Shown here piece by piece: positions 23,799-33,072 of a DNA stretch of 64,000 bases. Every line of letters starts with the position of its first letter. Position 1 is the stretch's first letter. Source of the DNA: DATBFG01 sp036558645 (GTDB lineage Bacteria > Acidobacteriota > Terriglobia > Terriglobales > Acidobacteriaceae); the NCBI GenBank assembly GCA_036558645.1, contig DATBFG010000002.1:1-64000 (forward strand), read 5' to 3'. A program made the position numbers and the translations under genes. The notes under the pieces were generated by a model. It searched no databases. It was given only the letters and a program-made list of their open reading frames with translations, and had not been told where the DNA came from.

Positions 23799-25733
23799 AT
23801 GACGAAGATCCTGGAACACACCTCGGCCCCGGTTCGACATGATGTGAGCCTCCTAACTGAGCAGGACCTCCACCTATTCAATGAAGGTACGCACTACCGG
23901 ATTTATGACAAGCTGGGGGCACATGTGGTTCGCTCCGCTGATGAAACCGGAACTGTCTTCGGGGTATGGGCGCCGAACGCGCGCGAAGTTTCGGTCATAG
24001 GAAATTTCAACGGTTGGAACCCGCAAACTCATCAGTTGCAACCACGGGGAAGCTCAGGAATCTGGGAAGGCTTTATTCCCGGCGTTGGCAAAGGATCGTT
24101 GTACAAGTACCACATCCGGTCGCAGCATCACGGCCACGTAGGTGATAAAGCAGATCCCATCGGATTCCTGCAGGAGAAGCCACCACGAACCGCGTCCTGC
24201 GTATGGGAGCTCGATTACAAGTGGGGAGATCAGGATTGGATACAGCAACGCGCGAAGCGCAATTCCATACATGCGCCGGTTTCAATTTATGAGGTCCACC
24301 TCGGATCATGGATGCGTGTCCCCGAAGAGCATAACCGGCCGCTTCATTATCGTGAGGTGGCGGCTCGCCTTGCAGATTATATGGAGCGCATGCACTTCAC
24401 GCATGTGGAGTTTCTGCCGGTGATGGAGCACCCGTTTTATGGGTCATGGGGATATCAGACGACGGGATACTTCGCGCCCACCTCACGTTACGGGACGCCG
24501 CAAGATTTCATGTACCTGGTGGATTATCTTCATCAGCGCGGGTTTGGTGTGGTTCTTGACTGGGTACCGTCGCACTTTCCTTCCGACGCTCACGGACTGG
24601 CTTATTTTGACGGGACACACCTGTACGAGCATGCCGATACCCGCAAGGGATTTCATCCTGATTGGAAGACGCACATCTTTAACTACGGACGGACCGAAGT
24701 GCGCAGTTTTCTGCTCTCGAGCGCTATGTTCTGGCTCGATCAATTTCATGCCGACGGGCTAAGAGTAGATGCCGTTGCCTCGATGCTTTATCTGGACTAT
24801 TCGCGCAAGCACGGAGAGTGGATTCCGAATGAACACGGTGGGCGCGAAAACCTGGAGGCTATCAGCTTTCTGCGCCAGTTCAATCTCGAAGCTTACAAAG
24901 AGCATCCGGACATCCAAACCTATGCGGAAGAATCTACGGCGTGGCCGATGGTTTCAAGGCCTGTGTACGTGGGGGGTCTAGGCTTCGGAATGAAATGGGA
25001 TATGGGGTGGATGCACGATACCTTGTCGTATTTTGCACATGATCCGATCCACCGGAAGTATCACCATAACCAACTCACGTTCCGCATGCTGTACGGTTTC
25101 ACCGAGAACTTCGTTCTGCCGCTCTCGCACGATGAGGTGGTTTACGGCAAGCGTTCAATGATCAACAAAATGCCGGGGGATGAGTGGCAGAAATTCGCCA
25201 ACCTCCGCCTGTTGTATGCATACATGTTTGGCCAGTCAGGCAAGAAGTTGTTGTTTATGGGAGGAGAGATCGGACAATACAACGAGTGGTCGCATGATCG
25301 CAGTCTGGATTGGCACGTTTTGGGACATCCGCCAAATCATGGATTACAGACCTGGGTGGCGGAACTAAACCGCACTTATCGCGATCTCTCTGCAATGCAC
25401 GAGTTGGATGAAGAGCAGGCGGGTTTTGAGTGGATCGATTGCAACGACAACACCATGAGCGTGCTGGCTTGGCTGCGCAAAGGCAAGGCTACGCGGGACA
25501 GAGTGTTGATCATCTGCAATTTCACTCCAGTCCCGCGGCAGATGTATCAGGTGGGAGTGCCGTTTGGCGGCTACTGGAAAGAAGTCCTGAATAGCGATGC
25601 AAAAGAATATGGCGGCAGCGGGATGGGCAATATGGGTGGAGCCCATGCACGCGAACATTCCGTCCATGGGCGCCCACATTCATTGACGCTGGTCTTGCCG
25701 CCACTGGGTGCTTTGTTCCTGAAGCCCGAGTAG
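23799..25733 (+). CDS. glgB: 1,4-alpha-glucan branching enzyme
   Basis: About 644 residues; ATG 23799 is preceded by GGGA at six bases, and ATG 23787 and 23760 are alternatives. An N-terminal CBM48 domain (GTVFGVWAPNAREVSVIGNFNGWN) is followed by a GH13 barrel: GSWGYQTTGYFAPTSRYG, GVVLDWVPSHFP, DGLRVDAVASMLYLDY with the nucleophile Asp, TYAEESTAW with the acid Glu, and LPLSHDEVVYGK with the third Asp. The C-terminal beta domain ends in TLVLPPLGALFL. It transfers glucan chains to make alpha-1,6 branches in glycogen. The long N1 domain of E. coli GlgB is missing, which is common. No other glycogen gene is adjacent. Confidence 0.93.
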   Translation: MTKILEHTSAPVRHDVSLLTEQDLHLFNEGTHYRIYDKLGAHVVRSADETGTVFGVWAPNAREVSVIGNFNGWNPQTHQLQPRGSSGIWEGFIPGVGKGSLYKYHIRSQHHGHVGDKADPIGFLQEKPPRTASCVWELDYKWGDQDWIQQRAKRNSIHAPVSIYEVHLGSWMRVPEEHNRPLHYREVAARLADYMERMHFTHVEFLPVMEHPFYGSWGYQTTGYFAPTSRYGTPQDFMYLVDYLHQRGFGVVLDWVPSHFPSDAHGLAYFDGTHLYEHADTRKGFHPDWKTHIFNYGRTEVRSFLLSSAMFWLDQFHADGLRVDAVASMLYLDYSRKHGEWIPNEHGGRENLEAISFLRQFNLEAYKEHPDIQTYAEESTAWPMVSRPVYVGGLGFGMKWDMGWMHDTLSYFAHDPIHRKYHHNQLTFRMLYGFTENFVLPLSHDEVVYGKRSMINKMPGDEWQKFANLRLLYAYMFGQSGKKLLFMGGEIGQYNEWSHDRSLDWHVLGHPPNHGLQTWVAELNRTYRDLSAMHELDEEQAGFEWIDCNDNTMSVLAWLRKGKATRDRVLIICNFTPVPRQMYQVGVPFGGYWKEVLNSDAKEYGGSGMGNMGGAHAREHSVHGRPHSLTLVLPPLGALFLKPE

Positions 25734-25753
25734 AACCAAAATGACCGACAGTC

Positions 25754-26209
25754 TTATCTCGCCAGTCTAGAGAGCAAGAACGCGACCATGGTGACGGCCG
25801 CCAACGCGGATCCCAGCGGCAAAAGAGCAGGCCGCCAGCCCGGTTGCGACTGTACACGAACCATTAGCTCTTCAATCGCCTCCGCGATCTCGTGAATCGA
25901 AGCTCCCTTCGTGAGGCTCCCATCTACCGGCGGGTCGTCCATTTGTGGCGCGTTGCCCGCAATCATCAAGATCGGCAACTTAGGATTACCCTGTTTCAGC
26001 TGCGAGGCCAATTCATAGCCGTTCATGCCGGGCATCTCGTAGTCGGTGATCACTGCAGCGATGTCATTGCTCCTGACACGGGAAATGCGCAACGCTTCCT
26101 GACCGCTGGCGGCCAGAAGCACTTGATACCCATGGGTCTTTAAGAATGCGTCGTAAAGATGCCGGATACCGGGGTCGTCATCTACACATAACACTTTCGG
26201 ACGGTTCAT
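25754..26209 (-). CDS. Receiver domain protein with C-terminal membrane anchor
   Basis: 151 residues. Residues 1-118 form a canonical receiver domain: acidic triad in LCVDDDPGIR, phosphoacceptor Asp56 in ITDYEMPGMNG, and Lys101 in GSLTKGAS. The usual Thr/Ser switch position reads LMIAG. Instead of a DNA-binding or enzymatic output, the protein ends with a linker and a single hydrophobic helix (LLPLGSALAAVTMVAFLLSRLAR, about 128-150), placing the receiver at the inner face of the membrane. It could be a phosphate sink or a scaffold for a membrane kinase. It is convergent with glgB by 20 bp and stands alone. Confidence 0.82.
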   Translation of the reverse strand: MNRPKVLCVDDDPGIRHLYDAFLKTHGYQVLLAASGQEALRISRVRSNDIAAVITDYEMPGMNGYELASQLKQGNPKLPILMIAGNAPQMDDPPVDGSLTKGASIHEIAEAIEELMVRVQSQPGWRPALLPLGSALAAVTMVAFLLSRLAR

Positions 26210-26420
26210 AAACTGCCTACTGAATGAGTTGAATAATTAGATGCCGGCTCTCGCGAAAATCATGAGCGGCCCACGCGAAGTGACAAAAAATTAACAGCAG
26301 GATTTGGGCCAGAGTACAAACTTAATAGATTTCGATTACGAGGAGCAGCAATGCGGGCCACGGCGGTAGTTTCTACCCACCTGCATCGCAGTTGTTTCTC
26401 AGACAATCTGCTTACCGTGG

Positions 26421-27881
26421 CTAGGGTTTCCAAACCCCCGCATCGGTAAGGATCTCGTCCAACTCTGCTTTTTTCAGGATCTCTCCTACAGCAGCGTGAT
26501 CGATGTGGGGCGCCAGCGGCTTTTGTGCTTGTGCGACTTGGTACGCGGTAACGGCGACGATTGCTCCATCGGCACGCAAGAACAAAGGATCGACCTTGTC
26601 CAGCGTGTCACTCGACTTGTGGTGCACCTCCATGTAGTGCGACATGTCGACTTCAAGATCGAGGGAAGGAATTCCGTGCAGCATGAACGGGCCGTGATCT
26701 GTGTCGTATGTGGTATCCATGGAGAGGTGGTCACCGCTCAAGTCCTTCAGCGATTCGCTAAGGGGAGCCATCGCCGACATCAGATCCTGCCTTCCTTCTA
26801 CTTTCCATCCCTTGGGATGTCCCGATCCGTTATCGGTATTCAGCACTGCGACGCACTTGTCGAGTTCGGAGGCATGCATCTGGGTGTAGGCGTACGAACC
26901 GAGCAGGCCCTCCTCTTCCCCACCCCACAGCGCGAAGCGTATGGAACGTCGTGGCTGTTGTCCAAGGCTCGCAATGGCCCGCGCGGCCTCGAGCACCATC
27001 ACCGTGCCTGTGCCGTTATCTTGTGCGCCCGTACCGAAGTCCCAAGAATCAAGATGGGCTCCGATCAGGATCCATTCCTCAGGATGTTCACTGCCTCGGA
27101 TTTCTGCGATGACGTTGTTTACCTGCGTTGTGCCTGTCGTCTTGTTGTGGAGATCCAGGCTCAGTTTGACAGGGGTTCCTGGGTTCTCCAGCAGACCGCC
27201 AATCAGCTTTGCGTCTTCCATCCCAAGTTGCGCCAAGGGCAAAGGCGTAAGTTCGGCGTGCCATCCCGTGCTGTGCGCATTGATCACGTTATTCGACTCG
27301 CGATCCGGCAAGATCACGGCTAATGCACCTTCCTCCTTAAGAATCGGGTACGACTTGCGCAGTTTGCCCGAAGCCTTCCGGTAACCCTCTGCATAGATTT
27401 TCGCCGTATCCAGAAGAACGATGCGCCCCTTGATTTTGTCGGCAGAGTTCTTGAGCGCTTCGGGTGAAACATCCGAGACTTGGATTACTTCGGCTTGCAT
27501 ACCGCCGTCGGGAGTAGACGGTCCCCAACCGATCGATTCCAGGTGCAATGACCTTCGAACCGGGCTAAGTAGCTCTCCGTGCGCGGACCCGCGCTCCCAA
27601 CCATTGGCTATATTGAACGACTCAAGTCGGACATTCTGGATTCCGTAGCTGCGAAATCTTTCCGCAGCCCATTCGGCGGCACGTTGATAAGCAGGCGAAC
27701 CAGTCAGCCGTCCTCCGAATTGATCCGTCAGCTCTCCCAGCGTCTTCATGGAAGGCCCCAACAAAATCGATGTTGCCAATCGATTCGTCGCCTGCTGTTC
27801 ATCTGGTGCAGGTCCGGCGGCACAGCAAAGGCTCACAAGCAGGGCGATAGCAATAACCGAAAGGGTGCGGTTGTTTTTCAT
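26421..27881 (-). CDS. Secreted M28 family metallopeptidase (PA-domain aminopeptidase-like)
   Basis: 486 residues. Signal peptide MKNNRTLSVIAIALLVSLCCAAG. An N-terminal M28 segment (GRLTGSPAYQRAAEWAAERF) is followed by an inserted PA-like domain (KIKGRIVLLDTAKIY through VILPDRESNNVI). The catalytic core then has the zinc motifs GAHLDSWDFGTGAQDNGTG, WGGEEEGLLGSYAY with the catalytic Glu, LNTDNGSGHPKG and a final YMEVHHKSSDT His. This is the architecture of carboxypeptidase Q/aminopeptidases that release terminal residues from peptides in the periplasm or medium. It is divergent from the lptFG gene by 186 bp. Confidence 0.9.
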   Translation of the reverse strand: MKNNRTLSVIAIALLVSLCCAAGPAPDEQQATNRLATSILLGPSMKTLGELTDQFGGRLTGSPAYQRAAEWAAERFRSYGIQNVRLESFNIANGWERGSAHGELLSPVRRSLHLESIGWGPSTPDGGMQAEVIQVSDVSPEALKNSADKIKGRIVLLDTAKIYAEGYRKASGKLRKSYPILKEEGALAVILPDRESNNVINAHSTGWHAELTPLPLAQLGMEDAKLIGGLLENPGTPVKLSLDLHNKTTGTTQVNNVIAEIRGSEHPEEWILIGAHLDSWDFGTGAQDNGTGTVMVLEAARAIASLGQQPRRSIRFALWGGEEEGLLGSYAYTQMHASELDKCVAVLNTDNGSGHPKGWKVEGRQDLMSAMAPLSESLKDLSGDHLSMDTTYDTDHGPFMLHGIPSLDLEVDMSHYMEVHHKSSDTLDKVDPLFLRADGAIVAVTAYQVAQAQKPLAPHIDHAAVGEILKKAELDEILTDAGVWKP

Positions 27882-28067
27882 CGAGTCCTCGAATATGAAT
27901 TACGAATGCTCAAGCACTATTGATTGTGCAATCGAAGACCAGTTTGAAGCAAGACGGCAACAGACTCACAGCATGTTCAAACGCGAACACCCCCGAGGGC
28001 CTATGGCGCGTATCCCGTTGCTCCAGCTATTTTGCCGCCATGCTAGACTCGCTTTTATTGGCGTCCC

Positions 28068-30392
28068 ATGCGGATTCTGACCCGCTACATCCTGCGCGAG
28101 GTGACTGCAAATGCCTTGATTGGCATGGCGGTATTCACGTTCGTACTGTTCACCCGTGATCTAGGACGCATCCTCGAACTGGTGGTACGCAACAGCGCCC
28201 CGCTTCCCAGCGTGGCAGAAATCTTCTTCTTCACCGTACCTGTCGCCCTTACCTACACCATACCCATGGGTGTGCTTATCGGGATTTTGATCGGCTTAAG
28301 CAGACTTGCTGCCGACAGTGAAATCACCGCCATGCGCGCGAGCGGCATCGGCGTCTGGACATTTCTCCGCATCCTTTCGATCTTCGTTCTAATTGCGTGG
28401 GCCTTGGGAATCATCAATGGAGTCTGGATCGCTCCCCGCTCTCAGGCTGCGCTGGGAAGGCTGCAGGACAAGCTCAAAGCATCGCAGGCATCATTCGAAA
28501 TTCAACCTCGAGTGTTTTACGAGGGCTTTCCTAATCTTGTCTTGTACGTTCAAGACGTTAAGGGAGCTGAACGTGCCGCAGTATGGAAGGGGATTTTCAT
28601 TGCTGACATCAGCACTCCCTCCGCGCCGCGCATTACGCTAGCCCAACAGGGGATCTTGGTCAGCGAAAGTCCCGACACTCTGCATCTCCACCTGACCAAC
28701 GGATCGACGCATGAGAACGTGCCCACAAATCCGGAAGCCTATCAGATCTCTACCTTCCAAGAGACTGACATTCCAATCCAGATCCCCCAAGCTGACGAAA
28801 AATCTGACCAAGAACCCGCCCCGGTTAGCGAATTGGAAACCGGACAACTGCTCGATCAGTCGGGCAAGGTAAAGAAGTTCCTTGCGCGCTGGTACCTGAT
28901 CGAATTTCATCGTCGCCTCGCGTTGCCAACCGCCTGCCTTGTGCTTGCCCTGGTAGGAATTCCGCTAGGACTCTCGTCGAAGAAGGGCGGGAAGTCTACA
29001 GGTTTCGTGCTAACCATTTTGCTGGTGTTTGCGTATTACTCGGTCTCTCTGATAGGGGTCTCGTTGGCTCGGCAAGGCAAGGTATCGCCGGGTCTTGGCG
29101 TCTGGATGGCCGATCTTGTATTTCTGCTCGGAGGCGCCTTCCTGTTATGGAGAGCCGAGCACAAGCCAATCGAGATAGCTTCGTTTCACTGGAATCCATT
29201 TCGTGCGGCAAGAGAAGGCACTGGACGCTTGATGCGCTCCTCGCGTGGTGAAGATGCATTCAAGAAGGCGGCTTCCCGGCGTCGTGTCTTTAGCGCCCGC
29301 TTTCCTCTCCTCCTGGATGACCTGGTGATACGTGACTTCTTTGTCTACCTGGCGATGATTCTCGCGACCTTCATCATGTTGCTGCTGGTATTCACCCTAT
29401 TTGAATTGCTGGGAGACATTCTCAAGAACCAGATTTCACCTCTGATTGTAGGAGCATACCTGCTGAACCTTGCGCCCTACTTGATTTACAACGTAGCGCC
29501 ATTGAGCATTCTGCTCTCCGTCTTAATCACTTTCGGCCTGATGCAGCGCAGCAATGAGATTACGGCGATTAAAGCCACCGGGATCAGCATCTACCGAATC
29601 GTCACGCCGTTGCTCATCGCTTCAGCTTTGCTAGCAGTGGGATTGTTTTTCTTCGACCAGTTTTATCTTCCGTACGCCAACAAGCGGCAGGACGCACTCC
29701 GCAACTTGATCAAGGGCAAACCTGCGCAAACTTATCTGAATCCTGATCGCAAGTGGATTTTTGGCGAGCATTCCAATATCTACTACTATCAGTTCTTCGA
29801 TTCCGATCGGGACTTGTTCGGCAGCCTTACCGTCTTTCAATTCGACCCCACTACGTTCCAACTTACGCATCGGGTATACGCCGACCGCGCGCATTGGGAT
29901 GGTGGCCTGAACAAGTGGGTCTGCACCAGAGGTTGGGAGCGCGACCTGCGCGGCACTGCCATTCAGGACTATCGCGTCTACGATGTTTCCACTTTCCAAT
30001 CCATCAGCGAAGCACCTGCTTATTTCAAGAAGGAAGTCAAGCAATCGTCGGAGATGAATTACGAGGAACTGCGGCGCTACATTCACGATCTGCAGCAGAG
30101 TGGGTTCGACGTCGTGAGGCTGCGCGTGCAACTGCAGAAGAAGTTCTCATATCCGATCATTGCGCTGGTTATGGCAGTGCTCGCGGTTCCATTTTCCATG
30201 TCTGCGGGCAAGCGCGGCGTTGTTGCAGGGGTTGCGACAGCTGTCGGGATTGCTGTGGTGTATTGGACAATATCCGGGTTGTTTGAAGCGATGGGGAACA
30301 TCAGCCAACTCCCGCCCATGCTCGCGGCCTGGTCCCCAGATCTCATTTTCGGTCTGGCGGGCGGCTACATGATTCTCAAGATACGAACGTGA
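28068..30392 (+). CDS. LptF-LptG fusion permease of the LPS export ABC transporter
   Basis: 774 residues, twice the normal size of LptF or LptG. The first half (1 to about 375) has the LptF/YjgP pattern: RYILREVTANALIGMAVFTF, coupling region ADSEITAMRASGIGVW, a periplasmic beta-jellyroll between helices 3 and 4, then LGIPLGLSSKKGGKSTGF. A cytoplasmic linker leads to a second complete unit from about residue 420 (LLLDDLVIRDFFVYLAMILA, coupling region RSNEITAIKATGISIYR, jellyroll, PFSMSAGKRG). In E. coli the two are separate proteins that form a heterodimer driven by LptB. Here both are in one chain, with LptB, LptC and LptA not in the window. It should move LPS from the inner membrane toward the outer membrane. 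Confidence 0.92.
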   Translation: MRILTRYILREVTANALIGMAVFTFVLFTRDLGRILELVVRNSAPLPSVAEIFFFTVPVALTYTIPMGVLIGILIGLSRLAADSEITAMRASGIGVWTFLRILSIFVLIAWALGIINGVWIAPRSQAALGRLQDKLKASQASFEIQPRVFYEGFPNLVLYVQDVKGAERAAVWKGIFIADISTPSAPRITLAQQGILVSESPDTLHLHLTNGSTHENVPTNPEAYQISTFQETDIPIQIPQADEKSDQEPAPVSELETGQLLDQSGKVKKFLARWYLIEFHRRLALPTACLVLALVGIPLGLSSKKGGKSTGFVLTILLVFAYYSVSLIGVSLARQGKVSPGLGVWMADLVFLLGGAFLLWRAEHKPIEIASFHWNPFRAAREGTGRLMRSSRGEDAFKKAASRRRVFSARFPLLLDDLVIRDFFVYLAMILATFIMLLLVFTLFELLGDILKNQISPLIVGAYLLNLAPYLIYNVAPLSILLSVLITFGLMQRSNEITAIKATGISIYRIVTPLLIASALLAVGLFFFDQFYLPYANKRQDALRNLIKGKPAQTYLNPDRKWIFGEHSNIYYYQFFDSDRDLFGSLTVFQFDPTTFQLTHRVYADRAHWDGGLNKWVCTRGWERDLRGTAIQDYRVYDVSTFQSISEAPAYFKKEVKQSSEMNYEELRRYIHDLQQSGFDVVRLRVQLQKKFSYPIIALVMAVLAVPFSMSAGKRGVVAGVATAVGIAVVYWTISGLFEAMGNISQLPPMLAAWSPDLIFGLAGGYMILKIRT

Positions 30393-30433
30393 GGGGTGAC
30401 AGTTCCCCATCGCGTCTCAGAACCTGCCTCACC

Positions 30434-31489
30434 TTACTTCATGATCAGTGCAGATGGCTGCGGTCCTGTGCTTACAACCGGCGTTCCGATGCCCAGCGCA
30501 CCGGTCGTTTTGATGCGTAAAGCGGAGATGTCCGATGAACCCACGTTGGCTACGTAGACCCACGTTCCGGAAGGATGAATCGCAATCCATACTGGCGTTG
30601 TACCAGTCGACGTGGTCGGTGGAGTGGTGGGCGTCAACACACCCGTCATGTCACCGATCTTGTACGACGACACCTGGTTGGATCGCTCATCGACGACGTA
30701 GAGGTACAAGTTTGCAGGGGAAACCGCCATTGCCGACGGCCCTAACCCAGCGGAGAAAGGAGATCCGTCGATGTTGGTGAGAGTTCCGTCCGAGGCGATG
30801 GTGTAAGCGCTTACGTTATTCGAGCCGCTATTCGCGACATACAGGTACTTCCCATCAACGCTGACAACACAAGCTATCGGAGCGGTCCCGGTGGCAACGG
30901 GAAGAGACAGTGCCGTAAGTGCGCCGCCGGAATCGAATGAAAATGTAGAAACCGTATTATCAGCCGAGTTGGTGACGTAAAGAAAGCTGGCGGTCGGGGA
31001 GACGGCAACGCCAACGGGAGTGCCTCCGACCGGCGCCGTATTTACGAGCGCCAGAGTCGTTCCAGAGATTGAGAAGATCGAAACGTCATTCGAAGTTTCA
31101 TTGGCAACGAACAGCAGAGCTCCCGAGGAATCGATTGCCATCGCGCGTGGAGTCGAGCCAGTCGACACCGTGCTCCCCGTGGAAAGTGTCCCATCAGATC
31201 CTACCGAATAGCTTGTGATCGAGTTGTCGCCACGGTTTGCTACGAACAGGGCATCTCCGGCGGGAGTTAAAGCAATGGAGTTCGGAGTCGTGCCAGTATC
31301 CTGCTGCGTTGAATTTAGAGTAAGAGTTCCCTCCCCGAGATTCACATCGTACGAGGATACTTTTGTGTCGCCCTGCGTGGTGAGATACAGCTTGCCTGAC
31401 CCACTCGGCGTGCTCTCCGTTTGATTGCAACCAGCCAGGATTATCAATTCGGCGGCAAGCAGCACACTCATCCAGGCGCGAAGCTTCAT
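30434..31489 (-). CDS. Seven-bladed propeller (YVTN/lactonase-like) lipoprotein
   Basis: 351 residues. The lipoprotein signal ends in LIILAGCNQT, with Cys21 as the lipidation site. The mature protein is a regular tandem of blades of about 45 residues, with the pattern SIALTPAGDALFVANRGDNS, AMAIDSSGALLFVANETSND, GVAVSPTASFLYVTNSADNT, CVVSVDGKYLYVANSGSNN and AMAVSPANLYLYVVDERSNQ. This matches the YVTN/6-phosphogluconolactonase-like propeller superfamily. Enzymatic residues were not identified, so a surface binding role is more likely. It resembles the lipoprotein at 17681-18949. It is convergent with lptFG and downstream of nothing on its strand. Confidence 0.8.
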   Translation of the reverse strand: MKLRAWMSVLLAAELIILAGCNQTESTPSGSGKLYLTTQGDTKVSSYDVNLGEGTLTLNSTQQDTGTTPNSIALTPAGDALFVANRGDNSITSYSVGSDGTLSTGSTVSTGSTPRAMAIDSSGALLFVANETSNDVSIFSISGTTLALVNTAPVGGTPVGVAVSPTASFLYVTNSADNTVSTFSFDSGGALTALSLPVATGTAPIACVVSVDGKYLYVANSGSNNVSAYTIASDGTLTNIDGSPFSAGLGPSAMAVSPANLYLYVVDERSNQVSSYKIGDMTGVLTPTTPPTTSTGTTPVWIAIHPSGTWVYVANVGSSDISALRIKTTGALGIGTPVVSTGPQPSALIMK

Positions 31490-31665
31490 CAGTGTTGGTC
31501 TCCGTCTGTAGCCTCGTGTTTACCGCAAGGCGGATCGAGGGATTTTGGGGTACTCACTTGTGTATCAGGAATGCATCGGAAGAGCAACTTCCGCTAGATT
31601 GGAACCACTTGAAGGAAACCGAGTTGCCTTACCTACTGGCGCAGATCTGGTTGACTTGCAGATCC

Positions 31666-33072
31666 TCAGGCCGTCGGCGCGGGAATCGGGGTCTGCACCC
31701 TTGTTTCTCGACGCCCTGCGAGCGGCAGTCTTATCTCAACGATCAAGCCACCCTCCGGACGATTGCTTGCTTTCACGGTTCCACCATGCAATCGGACGGC
31801 GCGTTCTGTGATAGCGAGACCGAGGCCAACGCCGCCGGTTTCGCGGCCGCGTGAATCATCGATGCGGTAGAACGGAAGAAAAAGCTTGTCGAGAGAACTC
31901 TCCGGAACACCCGGACCAAAATCCCCCACACGCAGTACCGCATGATCGCCGTCGGTATCGCGTTCTGCACTCAGCGTAACCTGGACGTCGGTGCCTTCCC
32001 AGGTATACCGCAGGGCGTTGCGCACAACGTTTTCAATGGCGCTATGAAGAACCTCAGCGTTTCCCTTTACGAGAAGAACCTCCTCATTCACCACACGGAC
32101 AAGCGAATTGCGGCTCTGTGCCTCGAAGTTCGCGTCATTTGCGACCTCGTCGATGAGCTCACTGAGGTCGACCGTGGAAGCCTTCATCCCGTCATGACCG
32201 CCTTCCAGGCGGGCCATGGTAAGAAGTCTCCCGATCAGCTCGTTCAGGCGTGTGGCTTCAAGATCAATACGATCGATCGAGGCCTGTGCTTCCTCACCGC
32301 TTCGTTGCCGGACCAGTCCCAGTGCAACATTCAGCCGGGCCAGAGGAGAGCGCAACTCGTGCGAGATGTCATTCAATAGACGGCTTTGTGCTTTCACCAG
32401 TGCTTCCAGGCGTCCAGCCATTGCGTCGAAGTCGCGGACCAGTTCAGCCATCTCGTCGCTGCGACGCGAGCTCGCACCACCAGCGCGAGCGCTCAAGTCT
32501 CCGGCAGCAATTCGTTGGGTGGCCGCGCGGAGTCGTTCGACCGGCGAAGTCAAGTAGCGCGCAAGCAGAAAGCAAACCAGTCCGGAAGAAAGAATCGAGA
32601 TGAAAATCCCCAGGCCCGGAATCCCATTCGGACCGAACAACGCGCTGTTTTCCGGTGGAAGCTCGGCGACAAGAACGTAACTATGGCCATCGCCACCATC
32701 CGTCGTAGTACGGAGCAACTGAGGACCGGGACCGATTCGTCCGAGAAAGGAGTCGGCAGTACGAGCCTTGCCTTGACGAACCCGCTCGATCCAGTGCGGA
32801 GTGCTGCGCCCAAGCAGCTCCTTGCCAGTTTCATCAAACAGGTAAAAACGCACGTGTTCGGTATCGTGAATTGGCTTGAGATACGCCCGTGCTGCGGTTG
32901 AGCCGCCTGTGTGATACGCCTGCACTGCACCGTTCAGATACTCCTCCTGGCGTGCCTGGACATTCGCAATCTCCCTCTGGGGGTGTGCTGCCAGGGTCAG
33001 AAGGATCGCGATCACCAGGAATAGTGCCTGGGCAAGCCAGTACGATAAGAAGATTTTCAGGAAGAGGCGCAT
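31666..33072 (-). CDS. CpxA-like sensor histidine kinase
   Basis: 468 residues. Two transmembrane helices (about 8-28 and 152-172) enclose a periplasmic sensor. A HAMP domain (TSPVERLRAATQRIAAGDLSAR) leads to the HisKA helix with phospho-accepting His238 in LLNDISHELRSPLARL. The ATPase domain has the N box (ENVVRNALRYT), G1 (VGDFGPGVPE) and G2 (GVGLGLAI). The order and the NDISHELRSPLARL sequence are those of the CpxA/EnvZ group. Its ATG shares one base with the stop of the response regulator upstream, so they are co-translated. A Spy/CpxP-like protein is encoded divergently, supporting an envelope-stress role. Confidence 0.9.
   Translation of the reverse strand: MRLFLKIFLSYWLAQALFLVIAILLTLAAHPQREIANVQARQEEYLNGAVQAYHTGGSTAARAYLKPIHDTEHVRFYLFDETGKELLGRSTPHWIERVRQGKARTADSFLGRIGPGPQLLRTTTDGGDGHSYVLVAELPPENSALFGPNGIPGLGIFISILSSGLVCFLLARYLTSPVERLRAATQRIAAGDLSARAGGASSRRSDEMAELVRDFDAMAGRLEALVKAQSRLLNDISHELRSPLARLNVALGLVRQRSGEEAQASIDRIDLEATRLNELIGRLLTMARLEGGHDGMKASTVDLSELIDEVANDANFEAQSRNSLVRVVNEEVLLVKGNAEVLHSAIENVVRNALRYTWEGTDVQVTLSAERDTDGDHAVLRVGDFGPGVPESSLDKLFLPFYRIDDSRGRETGGVGLGLAITERAVRLHGGTVKASNRPEGGLIVEIRLPLAGRRETRVQTPIPAPTA

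Noticed and set aside
26496..27323. Plus-strand open frame of 275 codons
   Set aside because: Antisense to the M28 peptidase; no signal, domain or ribosome site.
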